Positions 36,882-45,318 of a stretch of 64,000 nucleotides of DNA are shown piece after piece (position 1 is the first letter of the stretch; each line of letters begins with the position of its first letter). The notes under the pieces are model-generated. The model worked only from the letters and a program-made list of their open reading frames with translations. It searched no databases and had not been told where the DNA came from. The stretch lies in assembly GCF_004016515.1 (NCBI RefSeq), contig NZ_SACT01000001.1, forward strand, positions 806,001 through 870,000, read 5' to 3'. The translations under genes were made by a program, and so were the position numbers. This DNA comes from Rubrivivax albus (GTDB taxonomy: Bacteria; Pseudomonadota; Gammaproteobacteria; Burkholderiales; Burkholderiaceae_C).

Positions 36882-37314
36882 GGCGAGCGGTCCAGAAGCG
36901 CTCCATCGCGATGTACAGGAACGAGGCCGTCCAGCCGATCAGGAGCAGCCCGTGCAGCGCCTGGGCAGCGGCTAGCATGCGCAAGGCGCCGGTGGGCGCC
37001 AGGTCGCCGAGGCCCAGCGACGTGTAGGTGGCGCCGGAGAAGTACAGGCACTCCGACAGCGTCACTTGCGGCTCGGCGGCCGTGCCGGTCAGCTGCCCCG
37101 ATCCGACGTGGTTGATGAGCAGCCAGTACCCCAGCCCGTAGAGCACGATCTCCAGCGCATGGGCCACGAAGCAGGTGGCCATGACCACAAGCACCTTGGG
37201 CCGCGACGGCATCGGCGAGCCGCTCAGGCGCCGGTGCAGGCCTTGCAAAACCTCGTAATGCAGCAGCGTCGCGGTGGCGACCAGCAGCAGGGTGACCAGG
37301 GTGACGTAGAACAT
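36871..37314 (-). CDS. Two-helix ion channel (Ion_trans_2) with unusual filter
   Basis: 147 residues from ATG 37314. Hydrophobic N-terminal helix, a second helix (VVMATCFVAHALEIVLYGLGYWLL), a pore loop TYTSLGLGDLAPTG and a final helix (ALHGLLLIGWTASFLYIAM). The layout is that of potassium-channel-like pore proteins. The filter reads S-L-G-L-G-D instead of T-V-G-Y-G-D, so potassium selectivity is uncertain. The ATG at 37377 would overlap the divergent gene's control region and is not preferred. Confidence 0.75.
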   Translation of the reverse strand: MFYVTLVTLLLVATATLLHYEVLQGLHRRLSGSPMPSRPKVLVVMATCFVAHALEIVLYGLGYWLLINHVGSGQLTGTAAEPQVTLSECLYFSGATYTSLGLGDLAPTGALRMLAAAQALHGLLLIGWTASFLYIAMERFWTARHGR

Positions 37315-37369
37315 GGGCAGCCTAAAATCATAGGCTTTGCCGCCCGGGGGGTGGCGCAGGGGGACCGCG

Positions 37370-37891
37370 ATGGCCATCTACCGCCTGGGCGAACATCAAC
37401 CCCGGCTCGAATCCGGAGCCTGGGTGGCACACAGCGCCAGCGTCATCGGCCAGGTGGCGCTGGGCGCCGACAGCAGCGTCTGGTACGGCGCCACCGTGCG
37501 CGGCGACAACGACCTGATCACGTTGGGCGCGCGCAGCAACGTGCAGGACGCCGCCGTGCTGCACACCGACGACGGCATCCGCCTGACCATCGGCGACGAC
37601 GTCACGCTGGGCCACCAGGTGATGCTGCACGGCTGCACCATCGGCAACGGCACGCTGATCGGCATCCAGAGCATCGTGCTCAACGGCGCGCGCATCGGCC
37701 GCCACTGCCTGGTGGGCGCCGGCTCGCTGGTCACCGAGGGCAAGGAGTTTCCCGACGGCGCGCTGATCATGGGCCGCCCGGCCAAGGTGGTGCGCATGCT
37801 CGAGCCCGAGCAGATCGAGCGCCTGCTGTGGAGCGCGCAGCACTACGTGCAGCAGGCGGCGCGGCACCGCCAGGCCCAGCGGGTCGACTGA
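37370..37891 (+). CDS. Gamma-carbonic-anhydrase-family protein (YrdA/PaaY-like)
   Basis: 173 residues of left-handed beta-helix hexapeptide repeats (VIGQVALGADSSVWYGATVRGD, IGIQSIVLNGARIG). The zinc-ligand histidines of the family are seen in VLHTDDG and LGHQVMLHGCTIG. Whether it hydrates CO2 or acts as a thioesterase like PaaY is open. ATG 37370 is chosen over one at 37337. Its stop overlaps the hslO start by one base (TGATG). Confidence 0.88.
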   Translation: MAIYRLGEHQPRLESGAWVAHSASVIGQVALGADSSVWYGATVRGDNDLITLGARSNVQDAAVLHTDDGIRLTIGDDVTLGHQVMLHGCTIGNGTLIGIQSIVLNGARIGRHCLVGAGSLVTEGKEFPDGALIMGRPAKVVRMLEPEQIERLLWSAQHYVQQAARHRQAQRVD

Positions 37892-38856
37892 TGTCCGAAC
37901 TGCACAAGTTCCTGTTCGAGGGCCTGCCGGTGCGCGGCATGCTCGTGCGCCTGACGGACGGCTGGCAGGAGGTGCTGCGCCGCCGCGCCACGCGTGAACC
38001 GTGGCCGGCACCGGTGGCCTCGCTGGTGGGCCAGATGTGTGCCGCCGGCGTGCTGATGCAGTCCAACATCAAGTTCGACGGCGCGCTGGTGCTGCAGATC
38101 CAGGGCGACGGCCCGGTGCCGCTGGCGGTGGCCGAGGTGCAACCCAACCTGCGTTTCCGCGGGACCGCCAGCGTCACCGGCCCGGTGGCCGACGATGCCC
38201 GGCTGGCGGCCCTGGTCAACCCGCACGGCCGAGGTCGCTGTGCGATCACGCTGGACCCGGCCGACCGGCAGCCCGGCCAGCAGCCCTACCAGGGCGTGGT
38301 GGCGCTGCACGGTGACCGGGGCGAACCCCTGCAGCAGCTGTCCGAGGTGCTGGAGCACTACATGCTGCAGAGCGAGCAGCTCGACACGCGGCTGGTGCTG
38401 GCGGCGAACGACGAGGTGGCTGCGGGGCTGCTGATCCAGCGCCTGCCGGTGGAGGGCGAGGGCAACCTCGGCGCGCGGGGTTCGCAGGCCGACGAGGACC
38501 TGATCGGCATGTCCGAAGGCTTCAACCGCATCGCCCACCTGGCCGCCACGCTGACCGCCGACGAACTGCTGACGCTGGACGCGCAGACGGTGATGCACCG
38601 CCTCTTCTGGGAGGAGGACCTGCGCCGCTTCGAACCCCTGGCGCCGGCCTTCGCCTGCCGCTGCTCGCGCGAACGCGTGCGCGGCATGCTGCACGGCCTG
38701 GGCCGCGCGGAGAGCGAGTCGCTGATCGCCGAGCGCGGCGAGGTCGAGGTGGGCTGCGAGTTCTGCGGCCTGCAGTACCGGTTCGACGCGGTGGACGTCG
38801 GCGAACTGTTCACCGCGCCGGTGGACCAGCCGCCGGGGTCTGCTGCGTCGCACTGA
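37891..38856 (+). CDS. hslO: Redox-regulated chaperone Hsp33
   Basis: 321 residues. Holdase activated by oxidation: the C-terminal redox switch has CRC and, about 33 residues later, CEFC, the four cysteines that bind zinc when reduced. The N-terminal domain shows GVLMQSNIKFDGALVLQIQGDGPV. Translationally coupled to the gamma-carbonic anhydrase gene. The last 47 bases overlap the end of the zinc permease gene on the other strand. Confidence 0.93.
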   Translation: MSELHKFLFEGLPVRGMLVRLTDGWQEVLRRRATREPWPAPVASLVGQMCAAGVLMQSNIKFDGALVLQIQGDGPVPLAVAEVQPNLRFRGTASVTGPVADDARLAALVNPHGRGRCAITLDPADRQPGQQPYQGVVALHGDRGEPLQQLSEVLEHYMLQSEQLDTRLVLAANDEVAAGLLIQRLPVEGEGNLGARGSQADEDLIGMSEGFNRIAHLAATLTADELLTLDAQTVMHRLFWEEDLRRFEPLAPAFACRCSRERVRGMLHGLGRAESESLIAERGEVEVGCEFCGLQYRFDAVDVGELFTAPVDQPPGSAASH

Positions 38857-39601
38857 CCGGACGGCCAGCCCAGGCCACCGCCGCTAGCCCGGCCGCAGCC
38901 ATCGTCAGCGCCACCGCCGGACCGCTGGGCAGGTCGGCGAACCACGACAGCGCCAGCCCGGCGAAGCCCGCGCCCAGCGCGATCGCCAGCGCCGCCGGCA
39001 GCGGCAGGCCGCGCCGCAGCCACAGGCCTGGCGCGATCAAGCCGGCGAAGACCAGGAACAGGCCCAGCGCCGGCACCGCCAGGCTGGCGACGACGGCGAA
39101 CAGCGGGAAGAACAGCGCGTCGCGCCGCAGTGCGTCGGGCCGCAGGCCGGCCAGTGCCAGCACGAGCAGCGCGCACGCGGCCAGCACGGCCGCCTGCGCC
39201 GGTTCGGCCCACAGCAGGTCGGCGGCCAGCAGGGCGTCCAGGTGTTCGCGGCCGTGGGCGTCGGCGCGCGCGGCCAGCAGCGCACCGGCGGCACCGGCCA
39301 CGTAGACCAGGCCGATCAGCGCCTCGCGCTGCGCGGGCCAGCGCCGCGCGAGCCCGGCCACCAGGCTGGCGCACAGCAGCGCACCGGCCGTGGCCGCCGC
39401 CTGGGAAGGCAGCGGGCCGGGATGGTCGAACAGCGCGTTGGCGATCATCACGCCCAGCGCCGCGGCCTGCGCCACCGCGAGGTCGATGAACACCACGCCG
39501 CGCGCCAGCACCTGAGCGCCCAGCGGGGCGAGCGCCAGCACGCCGGCCACCAGCGCCGCCGCCGGCCAGAAGAACCAGCCGTGCACGAGGGCGTCGAGCA
39601 T
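38810..39601 (-). CDS. Metal (zinc/manganese-type) ABC transporter permease
   Basis: 263 residues with about eight helices. GVVFIDLAVAQAAALGVMIAN is the ABC-3 (ZnuB/TroC) signature, with an E-H-less, Ala-rich second half. Start ATG 39601 overlaps the binding-protein stop (TGATG). It is the last gene of an operon running outer-membrane protein, binding protein, permease. No ZnuC-type ATPase gene is present in the window. Confidence 0.85.
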   Translation of the reverse strand: MLDALVHGWFFWPAAALVAGVLALAPLGAQVLARGVVFIDLAVAQAAALGVMIANALFDHPGPLPSQAAATAGALLCASLVAGLARRWPAQREALIGLVYVAGAAGALLAARADAHGREHLDALLAADLLWAEPAQAAVLAACALLVLALAGLRPDALRRDALFFPLFAVVASLAVPALGLFLVFAGLIAPGLWLRRGLPLPAALAIALGAGFAGLALSWFADLPSGPAVALTMAAAGLAAVAWAGRPVSATQQTPAAGPPAR

Positions 39602-40560
39602 CAGCGCGTGGCGCCGTCGCTGCGCGCCTGCAGCAGCGCGGCCAGCAGCGCGTCGAACCACCGGGCCAGCGCGTCGGGCGCGTCCGGATCGGGCACGGTG
39701 GCCGGCAGCACCAGCAGCGGCACGGCGGTCCCCGCCTGCGCGAACTGGCCGCTGAGCCAGCGGCCGGCACGCGGGTCCTGGTGGCGGGCCACCACCACGG
39801 CCATCGGTGGCGCGGCGCGCAGGCGTTCCAGCAGCGACTGCAGGTGGCCCGGCGTGGGCGCCATGCCGGGTTTGGGTTCCAGGTCGGCCACCGGCACCAG
39901 GCCGAGCCAGTCCCACAGGTATCCGAAGCTGCTGTGCTGCGCCGCCACCACGGCGCCACGCAGCGGCGCGGCACGTTCGCTCCAGGCGGTGGTGCGTGTT
40001 GCCCAGTCGCGGTCGAAGGCGTCGGCGCGTGCAGCGATGGCAGCAGCCTGTGCCGGTGCGGCCGCCTGCAGCGTGCGTGCCAGGGCCTGCGCCACGGTGC
40101 GCAGCCGGCGCGGATCGGCGTGCAGGTGCGGGTTGCCTTCGGCGTGCACGTCGCCGGCGAAGGGGTTGCCGCCGGCGCCTGGCTTCGGGTCCAGCAGGGG
40201 CACGTGGGTGGTGGCATAGAACATGCCCGGCGCACCGTCCTGCACACGTGCGTTGCCGGCGCGCTGCTGCAGCGCCGGCAGCCAGCCCGCTTCCAGCCCG
40301 GCGCCGGTGCACACCGCCAGGTCGGCCGAACGCAGCTGGGCGATCAGCGCCGGCCGGGCCTCGATGTGGTGCGGGTCCTGCGCGACGTGGGTGGCCACGT
40401 GCAGGCGCAGCGTTGCGTCCTGCGGCCACAGCGCGCGCGTCAGCGCAGCCCACTCCGGTTCGCAGGCGAAGACCGTGAGCGCGTGGGCCGGCAGGACGGC
40501 GAAGGCCAGCAGGCCAATGGCGACCGCGGCGCGCCGCAGCAGCTCAGAACGTGTGCGCAC
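39601..40560 (-). CDS. Metal ABC transporter substrate-binding protein (ZnuA-like)
   Basis: 319 residues. Signal peptide (RRAAVAIGLLAFAVLPAHA) then VFACEPEWAALTRALW. Metal-binding histidines fit VAQDPHHIEARP, GNPHLHADPRR and AAQHSSFGYLWDWLG, the cluster A-I histidine pattern (D-P-H-x-x-x-x-P and a conserved H in the middle). GTG 40560 lies before the signal and overlaps the outer-membrane gene's end by 17 bases. Zinc is the likely cargo, supported by the His-rich neighbour. Confidence 0.82.
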   Translation of the reverse strand: MRTRSELLRRAAVAIGLLAFAVLPAHALTVFACEPEWAALTRALWPQDATLRLHVATHVAQDPHHIEARPALIAQLRSADLAVCTGAGLEAGWLPALQQRAGNARVQDGAPGMFYATTHVPLLDPKPGAGGNPFAGDVHAEGNPHLHADPRRLRTVAQALARTLQAAAPAQAAAIAARADAFDRDWATRTTAWSERAAPLRGAVVAAQHSSFGYLWDWLGLVPVADLEPKPGMAPTPGHLQSLLERLRAAPPMAVVVARHQDPRAGRWLSGQFAQAGTAVPLLVLPATVPDPDAPDALARWFDALLAALLQARSDGATR

Positions 40561-41737
40561 CGTGGGCCCCGAAGCTGAGCACGTACTGCAGTTGCACGCT
40601 GCGGCGCTGCGCGTCCTCGATGCCTTCGGCGTTGCGCTGGGTGGTGGCCTGCAGGCGCAGCGTCTGGCCATGCGTGGGCTTCCAGGCCAGCATCACGGCG
40701 TGTTCGCGCAGGCGGCCGTCGTGAAAGTGGTCCTCGTGCGGCATGCGCACCCGCAGCCAGTCGGTGCGCACGCCGACCTCCCACGCCGGGTCGAAGCGCC
40801 AGACCACCGACAGCGCGGCCGCCTGGTGGCGGTCGCCGCCGGTGGCGTGTTCACCGAGGTCGGTGATGCGGGCGAACTCGGCGGTCACGCGCAGCTGGCG
40901 TTCGCGGTTGTTGCCGTCGGGCGCCCACTTCCAGGTGGCGTCCAGCAGCCACATGCGCCCGCCGCTGTACTCGGCGCCATGGGCATGGTCGTGGTGGTCA
41001 TGGCCTTCCTCCTCGTGTTCCTCGTGCTCTTCTTCGCCGTGTTCTTCTTCGTGTTCTTCCTCGTGGTCGTGCGCCGCCACCCGTCGGTTGTCCACCCACG
41101 CGGCGCCGACCTGCCAGCTGTGCGAGCGGCCGATGTCGGCGCCGGTCTTCAGGCTCAGCGCGATCGCGCCCGGGCTGCGCGACGACTCGGCTTCGGGAAT
41201 CAGCTGCCGGCCGCGGAACACCTCGGCACCGAGCATCAGGTAGATGGGCGTCGGCGCCGTCCAGTTCAGGCGCAGGCCATCGTCGAACCAGTGGCTGCCC
41301 AGGAAGGCGCGGTAGAGCAGCGGACGCTCGACGAAGTCGTCGGCGTGCGGGTGCTGGGCATTGATGGCGCCGATCTGCGACGCGAAGCGCCCGAAGCGCG
41401 CCTGCAGGCCGAAGGGCAGCGTTCGTGTCTCCAGCCAGGCTTCCTCCAGCTCGGCCTCGACCTTGCCGTCATGCTGGTGCGCGGCCACGGTGACCTGCGC
41501 GCCGAAGAGTGACCCGAGGCCACCGCGCGCGGTGACGTCGCTGTGGCCCAGGGCCAGGCCCTGCTCGCGCTGGCCGAGCGCGAGCGCGCGCGAGCTGGCG
41601 GCCACATCGAGCACGGCGCCGAGCTGCCAGTCCTGCGCCGCGGCGGGGCGAGCGCTGAACAGCACCAGCAACGCGCCGGTGGCGACAGCGGCCAGAGGGG
41701 CAAGGCGGTGCGTGTGGATCGATGTGGTGAAACGCAT
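40544..41737 (-). CDS. Outer-membrane protein with His/Glu-rich loop, zinc-uptake linked
   Basis: 397 residues. Signal peptide ending ARPAAAQ, then beta-strand-rich barrel-like sequence ending in HTF. An extraordinary acidic, histidine-rich loop of about 32 residues (roughly 225-257, repeats of HEEEH and HDHHDHAH) would face outside and bind zinc. It starts the operon that continues with a ZnuA-like binding protein and a ZnuB-like permease. It is likely a zinc-repressible porin-like channel that gathers zinc (inference). CGGAG stands before the ATG. Confidence 0.78.
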   Translation of the reverse strand: MRFTTSIHTHRLAPLAAVATGALLVLFSARPAAAQDWQLGAVLDVAASSRALALGQREQGLALGHSDVTARGGLGSLFGAQVTVAAHQHDGKVEAELEEAWLETRTLPFGLQARFGRFASQIGAINAQHPHADDFVERPLLYRAFLGSHWFDDGLRLNWTAPTPIYLMLGAEVFRGRQLIPEAESSRSPGAIALSLKTGADIGRSHSWQVGAAWVDNRRVAAHDHEEEHEEEHGEEEHEEHEEEGHDHHDHAHGAEYSGGRMWLLDATWKWAPDGNNRERQLRVTAEFARITDLGEHATGGDRHQAAALSVVWRFDPAWEVGVRTDWLRVRMPHEDHFHDGRLREHAVMLAWKPTHGQTLRLQATTQRNAEGIEDAQRRSVQLQYVLSFGAHGAHTF

Positions 41738-41767
41738 GAAGGACTCCGAGCTTGTGTTTCATGCGAA

Positions 41768-41783
41768 TGATAGAGCATTATCA
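41768..41783. promoter_or_regulatory. TGATA-N6-TATCA inverted repeat, candidate Zur-type operator
   Basis: TGATAGAGCATTATCA is a 16-base imperfect palindrome (arms TGATA and TATCA, central GC) 31 bases before the outer-membrane gene's ATG, in an AT-rich pocket. Zinc-uptake genes of proteobacteria are repressed by Zur at AT-rich palindromes near the promoter. The site does not match the best-known Zur consensus closely. Confidence 0.4.
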
Positions 41784-41810
41784 AAAATGCGACCCATGGT
41801 GCGTGGGTCG
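41784..41810 (-). terminator. Rho-independent terminator of the PhnE-like transporter operon
   Basis: CGACCCA (41790-41796) and TGGGTCG (41804-41810) pair over seven bases with a seven-base loop. On the minus strand the stem is followed by GCATTTTTGA. It stands 24 bases after the last permease stop and just before the zinc operon promoter. Confidence 0.75.
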
Positions 41811-41833
41811 ACGCGGCGGGGCGTGATCGTCGT

Positions 41834-42661
41834 TCAGCGCGTCATCAGCCGGCGCGTGACAAGGCTCAGCGAGTCGACGAAGGCCACCAGCAGCAGCATG
41901 GCCGCCACGATGGTGCAGGTCTTGCCCATGTGGAACAGGCCCATGTGAAAGGCCAGCAGTTGGCCCAGGCCGCCGGCGCCCACCACGCCCAGCACGGCGG
42001 CGGCGCGGATGTTGTTCTCCCAGCGGTAGAGCGTGTAGCTCAGCAGCTGCGGCAGCACCTGCGGCAAGGTGGCGTAGAGGAAGACGCGTCCGGTGGGCAC
42101 GCCACTGGCGCGCAGCGCGTCGCCCGGGCCGGTGGGCGTGTTCTCGATCGCCTCGGCGAACAGCCGGCCCAGCACGCCGGTGGTGTGCAGGGCCAGCGCC
42201 AGCGTGCCGGCGAAGGGGCCCAGCCCGGCGCTGATGAGCAGCAGCGCGGCCCACACCAGCTCCGGGATCGAGCGCAGCGCGTTGAGCAGCCAGCGCGTGG
42301 GCGTGCGGCCGCGCGCGTGGTCGGCTGCATGCAGGCGGCTGCCCGGCAGGGCCAGCAGCAGGCCGCCGGCGGCCGCCAGCAGCGTGCCCAGCGCCGACAT
42401 CGCCAAGGTCTCGGCACTGGCCACCGCCACCTTGCGCAGGAACTCCGGCGAGGTGTCCGGCGGGAAGAACTCGCCGATGAAGCGACCCATGCTGCGCAGC
42501 GCGTCGGCCGACAGGAAGGCGGCCCACTGCAGGTCCAGGCTCCAGAAGCTGGCCACCACCAGCACCACGATGCCCAGCGTGAACCAGCAGGCGCGGCAGC
42601 GCGCGTCGAACAGCCGCGGCGGCATGCGCCAGGGCGCGTTGGCGGCGGTGGGCCTGTTCAC
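41834..42661 (-). CDS. PhnE-like ABC transporter permease, second subunit (selenium-locus transporter)
   Basis: 275 residues with about six helices. It carries the permease EAA-type loop ENTPTGPGDALRASGVPTGRVFLYATLPQVLP and NNIRAAAVLGVVGAGGLGQLL, a PhnE hallmark. GTG 42661 overlaps the first permease's stop (GTGA). With the sister permease it forms the channel of an importer of the phosphonate/phosphite/phosphate-type family. The neighbours (egtD, senA, senB, selD) make a selenium oxyanion a better guess than phosphonate (inference). Confidence 0.85.
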   Translation of the reverse strand: MNRPTAANAPWRMPPRLFDARCRACWFTLGIVVLVVASFWSLDLQWAAFLSADALRSMGRFIGEFFPPDTSPEFLRKVAVASAETLAMSALGTLLAAAGGLLLALPGSRLHAADHARGRTPTRWLLNALRSIPELVWAALLLISAGLGPFAGTLALALHTTGVLGRLFAEAIENTPTGPGDALRASGVPTGRVFLYATLPQVLPQLLSYTLYRWENNIRAAAVLGVVGAGGLGQLLAFHMGLFHMGKTCTIVAAMLLLVAFVDSLSLVTRRLMTR

Positions 42662-43509
42662 CCCAGGCTCCGGCGCAGGAAGGCGCTGGCGCGGTCGGCC
42701 AGCGCCACCAGGGCGATGAAGACCAGCAGCATGGTGGCCACCTCGCCGCCAGCGAACATCTTCATCGACGTGTCCATCATCTGCCCCAGGCCGCCCGCGC
42801 CGACGAAGCCCAGCACCACCGACGAGCGGATGGCGCATTCCCAACGGTAGACGGTGTAGCTGGTCAGTTCCGCCGCATTGCCCGGCAGCACGGCGTAGAA
42901 GAAGGCCTGCAGCCGCGAACTGCCCTGGCGCAGCAGCGTGGCCGAGGCATGGTCGTCGCCCGACTCCAGGATCTCGCCGTAGACCTTGCCCAGCATGCCG
43001 CCGTAGGTGAGCGCAATGGCCAGCACGCCCGACGTGGGCCCGAGGCCGACCACGCGCACGAAGACCAGGGCCCACACCAGTTCCGGCACCGAGCGCAGCA
43101 GGATCAGCGCCCAGCGCACGCCCTGGCGGGCCCAGAACGGGCCGCGTGCCATGCGCCCGGACAGCGCCGAGATCGACAGCGTGCGCGTGGACAGCAGCGT
43201 CATCGGCACCGCGATGACCAGCGCCAGCGTGATGCCGGCGGTGGCGATGGCCACCGTGCGCCAGGTCTCCCTGGCCACCAGGGCCAGGAACTCGGCGTCG
43301 TGTGCCGGCGGCACGAAGGCCGACAGGAAGCGCCAGGTGGGCTCGGCGTTCTCCGGCGCCCACAGCACCCAGGGCTTGAACTCCGTGGCCACCAGGGCCG
43401 GCCACAGCAGCACCAGCGCGAACAGCAGCCAGCCCACGCGGGCCGGCCAGGCCGGGTCGCGCTGCGCGGGTGAAGGCCGCGCGGGCGAAGGCAGGGCGGC
43501 GCTGCTCAC
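42658..43509 (-). CDS. PhnE-like ABC transporter permease, first subunit (selenium-locus transporter)
   Basis: 283 residues with about six helices. GILESGDDHASATLLRQGSSRLQAFFYAVLPGN is the ATPase-contact loop, and AIRSSVVLGFVGAGGLGQMMDTSM the PhnE-type ending. GTG 43509 overlaps the ATPase stop (GTGA), and its own stop overlaps the second permease start. Two PhnE-like permeases in tandem are typical of phosphite/phosphonate-like importers. Confidence 0.85.
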   Translation of the reverse strand: MSSAALPSPARPSPAQRDPAWPARVGWLLFALVLLWPALVATEFKPWVLWAPENAEPTWRFLSAFVPPAHDAEFLALVARETWRTVAIATAGITLALVIAVPMTLLSTRTLSISALSGRMARGPFWARQGVRWALILLRSVPELVWALVFVRVVGLGPTSGVLAIALTYGGMLGKVYGEILESGDDHASATLLRQGSSRLQAFFYAVLPGNAAELTSYTVYRWECAIRSSVVLGFVGAGGLGQMMDTSMKMFAGGEVATMLLVFIALVALADRASAFLRRSLG

Positions 43510-44336
43510 CGGCAGTGCATCACGGCGGGTGCGGCCGTGGCCGCGGGTGCCTCCGCCACCGGCGGGGCGCCCAGCAGTTCGTGCTCGTGCTGCGCGTAGA
43601 GCGCGCGCAGCCGCTCGGGCGTGACCTGGGCGGCCGGCAGGTCGAAGGCCAGGGCGCCGTCGCGCAGGCCGATGATGCGCGGGAAGTGCGCCAGCGCCAC
43701 GTCCACCTGGTGCAGCGTGGCCAGCAGCGTGGCGCCGCGCTCGCGTGCGCCGTCGACCAGCGCCGACACCGCCTGCGCGGCGCGCGTGGGGTCCAGGGCC
43801 GACAGCGGCTCGTCGACCAGCCACAGCGAGGCCGGCGACAGCAGCGCGCGGGCCAGGCCCACGCGCTGGCGCTCGCCGCCGGACAGCCGGTCCACGCGCT
43901 CGAACAGCTTGTCGCCGAGGTCGAAACGCTCCAGCGCCGCCCAGGCGCCGGGGATGTCGTCCGGGTAGAACAACGAACGCAGGCTCCGCGCCAAGCCGAG
44001 GCTGGGCAGCCGCGCCGCCAGCACCGCCGTCACCACGCGCTGGCGCGGCGGCAGCGGCGGCACCTGCGGCGCCAGGAACAGCTGGCCGCGCAGCGCGCGC
44101 AGCGCACGGGGTGACAGGGCCCAGGGCGCCTGGCCACCCAGCGCCAGCGTGCCCCCCGAAGGCGGCAGCGCCGCCGCGGCCACGTGCAGCAGCGTGGTCT
44201 TGCCGGCACCCGACGGGCCGATGACGGCGGCCGCCTCACCGGCGCCCAGGCGCAGCGTCAGGCCGCGCAGCGCCGGCGCATGGCCGGGCCGCGCCGCCGG
44301 GTGCCGCGCCTCGACGGCGTCCAGCGCCAGTTCCAC
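43506..44336 (-). CDS. PhnC-like ABC transporter ATP-binding protein (selenium-locus transporter)
   Basis: 276 residues. Walker A GPSGAGKTTLL near residue 41, signature DRLSGGERQRVGLARALL and Walker B LWLVDEPLSALDP. A LFYPDDIPGAW insert between Q-loop and signature is like PhnC. A C-terminal Ala/Pro-rich tail of about 25 residues is extra. GTG 44336 lies eight bases after the binding-protein stop; no ATG is available. Confidence 0.87.
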   Translation of the reverse strand: MELALDAVEARHPAARPGHAPALRGLTLRLGAGEAAAVIGPSGAGKTTLLHVAAAALPPSGGTLALGGQAPWALSPRALRALRGQLFLAPQVPPLPPRQRVVTAVLAARLPSLGLARSLRSLFYPDDIPGAWAALERFDLGDKLFERVDRLSGGERQRVGLARALLSPASLWLVDEPLSALDPTRAAQAVSALVDGARERGATLLATLHQVDVALAHFPRIIGLRDGALAFDLPAAQVTPERLRALYAQHEHELLGAPPVAEAPAATAAPAVMHCR

Positions 44337-44344
44337 GGGGGGCG

Positions 44345-45208
44345 TCAGAGCAGGCCGGCGTTCTTGGCGGCGGCCTCGATGCCCTTGTAGTTCTCCGCCT
44401 TGCTCGGCACGAACTTGCTGGCGCGCTGCAGCTTCAGGATCTCGGCGCCTTCGGGCGTGGCCGGGTCCAGGGCCAGCAGGGCGGCGGTGAGCTTCTCTCG
44501 CGTGGCCGCCGGCATGTCGGCATGCACCGTCCAGTTGTAGTCGTAGTAGGGCGGCGTGGTGTAGAAGGCGCGCACCTTGCTGGTGTCGACCTTCTTGTCG
44601 GCGACGAACTTCTCCCACACGGAGATGTTCAGCGCCCCGGCCTGCACCTTCCCCGAGGCCACGGCGGCGATGGTGGCGTCGTGGGCCCCGCTGAAGGCCA
44701 CGCGGCGGAAGTCCTTGTCCGGGTTGACGCCGGCCTCGAGCAGGAAGCTGCGCGGCATCAGGTGGCCCGAGGTGCTGCTCTGCGAGCCGAAGCTGACGTC
44801 CTTGCCCTTCAGGTCGGCCAGGGTCTGGATGGCAGGGTCGGTGGTGATGAAGACGGATCGGAACTTCTCGTCCTCGGCCCGCTGCACGATCGGGATGGTC
44901 TTGCCGCCGGAGCGCACCGACGACTGCACGAAGGTGAAGCCGCCGAACCACGCCATGTCCACCTTGCGGTTGACCAGGGTCTCGACAGCCGCGGCGTAGT
45001 CGGTGACCGGCGTGTACTCCACCTTCATGCCCAGCTTGGATTCCAGGTACTTCACCAGCGGGCCGGCCTTGCGTGCCAGTTCGGTGGGCGACTCGTCGGG
45101 AATGGCGGTGACGCGGAACACCTGCTGCGCGTGGCTCAGCGTGCCGAAGGCGAGCAGCGCGCAGGCCATCAGCGCGCGGCGCGTGCGGGAAGAAGACAGG
45201 GAAATCAT
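44345..45208 (-). CDS. PhnD-like substrate-binding protein, candidate selenium oxyanion binder
   Basis: 287 residues. Signal peptide ending LSHAQQV, then FRVTAIPDESPTELARKAGPLVKYLESKLG, the PhnD/PtxB family opening. VNRKVDMAWFGGFTFVQ and SFGSQSSTSGHLMPRSFLLEAG line the ligand site. AGGAG stands before the ATG. First gene of a four-gene importer. PhnD relatives next to selD-type genes are often labelled putative selenate-binding proteins. The binding specificity cannot be read directly, so phosphonate or phosphite remain alternatives. Confidence 0.8.
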   Translation of the reverse strand: MISLSSSRTRRALMACALLAFGTLSHAQQVFRVTAIPDESPTELARKAGPLVKYLESKLGMKVEYTPVTDYAAAVETLVNRKVDMAWFGGFTFVQSSVRSGGKTIPIVQRAEDEKFRSVFITTDPAIQTLADLKGKDVSFGSQSSTSGHLMPRSFLLEAGVNPDKDFRRVAFSGAHDATIAAVASGKVQAGALNISVWEKFVADKKVDTSKVRAFYTTPPYYDYNWTVHADMPAATREKLTAALLALDPATPEGAEILKLQRASKFVPSKAENYKGIEAAAKNAGLL

Positions 45209-45318
45209 CGCGGGGCTCCTCGTGGTGGGATGGGTTCAGGCGGCGTGGTCGGCCGCAAGACCCCCGACATTACAGCCGATCGAGCGAAGCGTCGTCCGGC
45301 GCTGCTAGAGTCGGACGC

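Noticed and set aside
41834..45208. Phosphonate utilisation locus
   Set aside because: The transporter proteins resemble PhnCDE, but no C-P lyase or phosphonatase gene is present and the neighbours are selenium genes.
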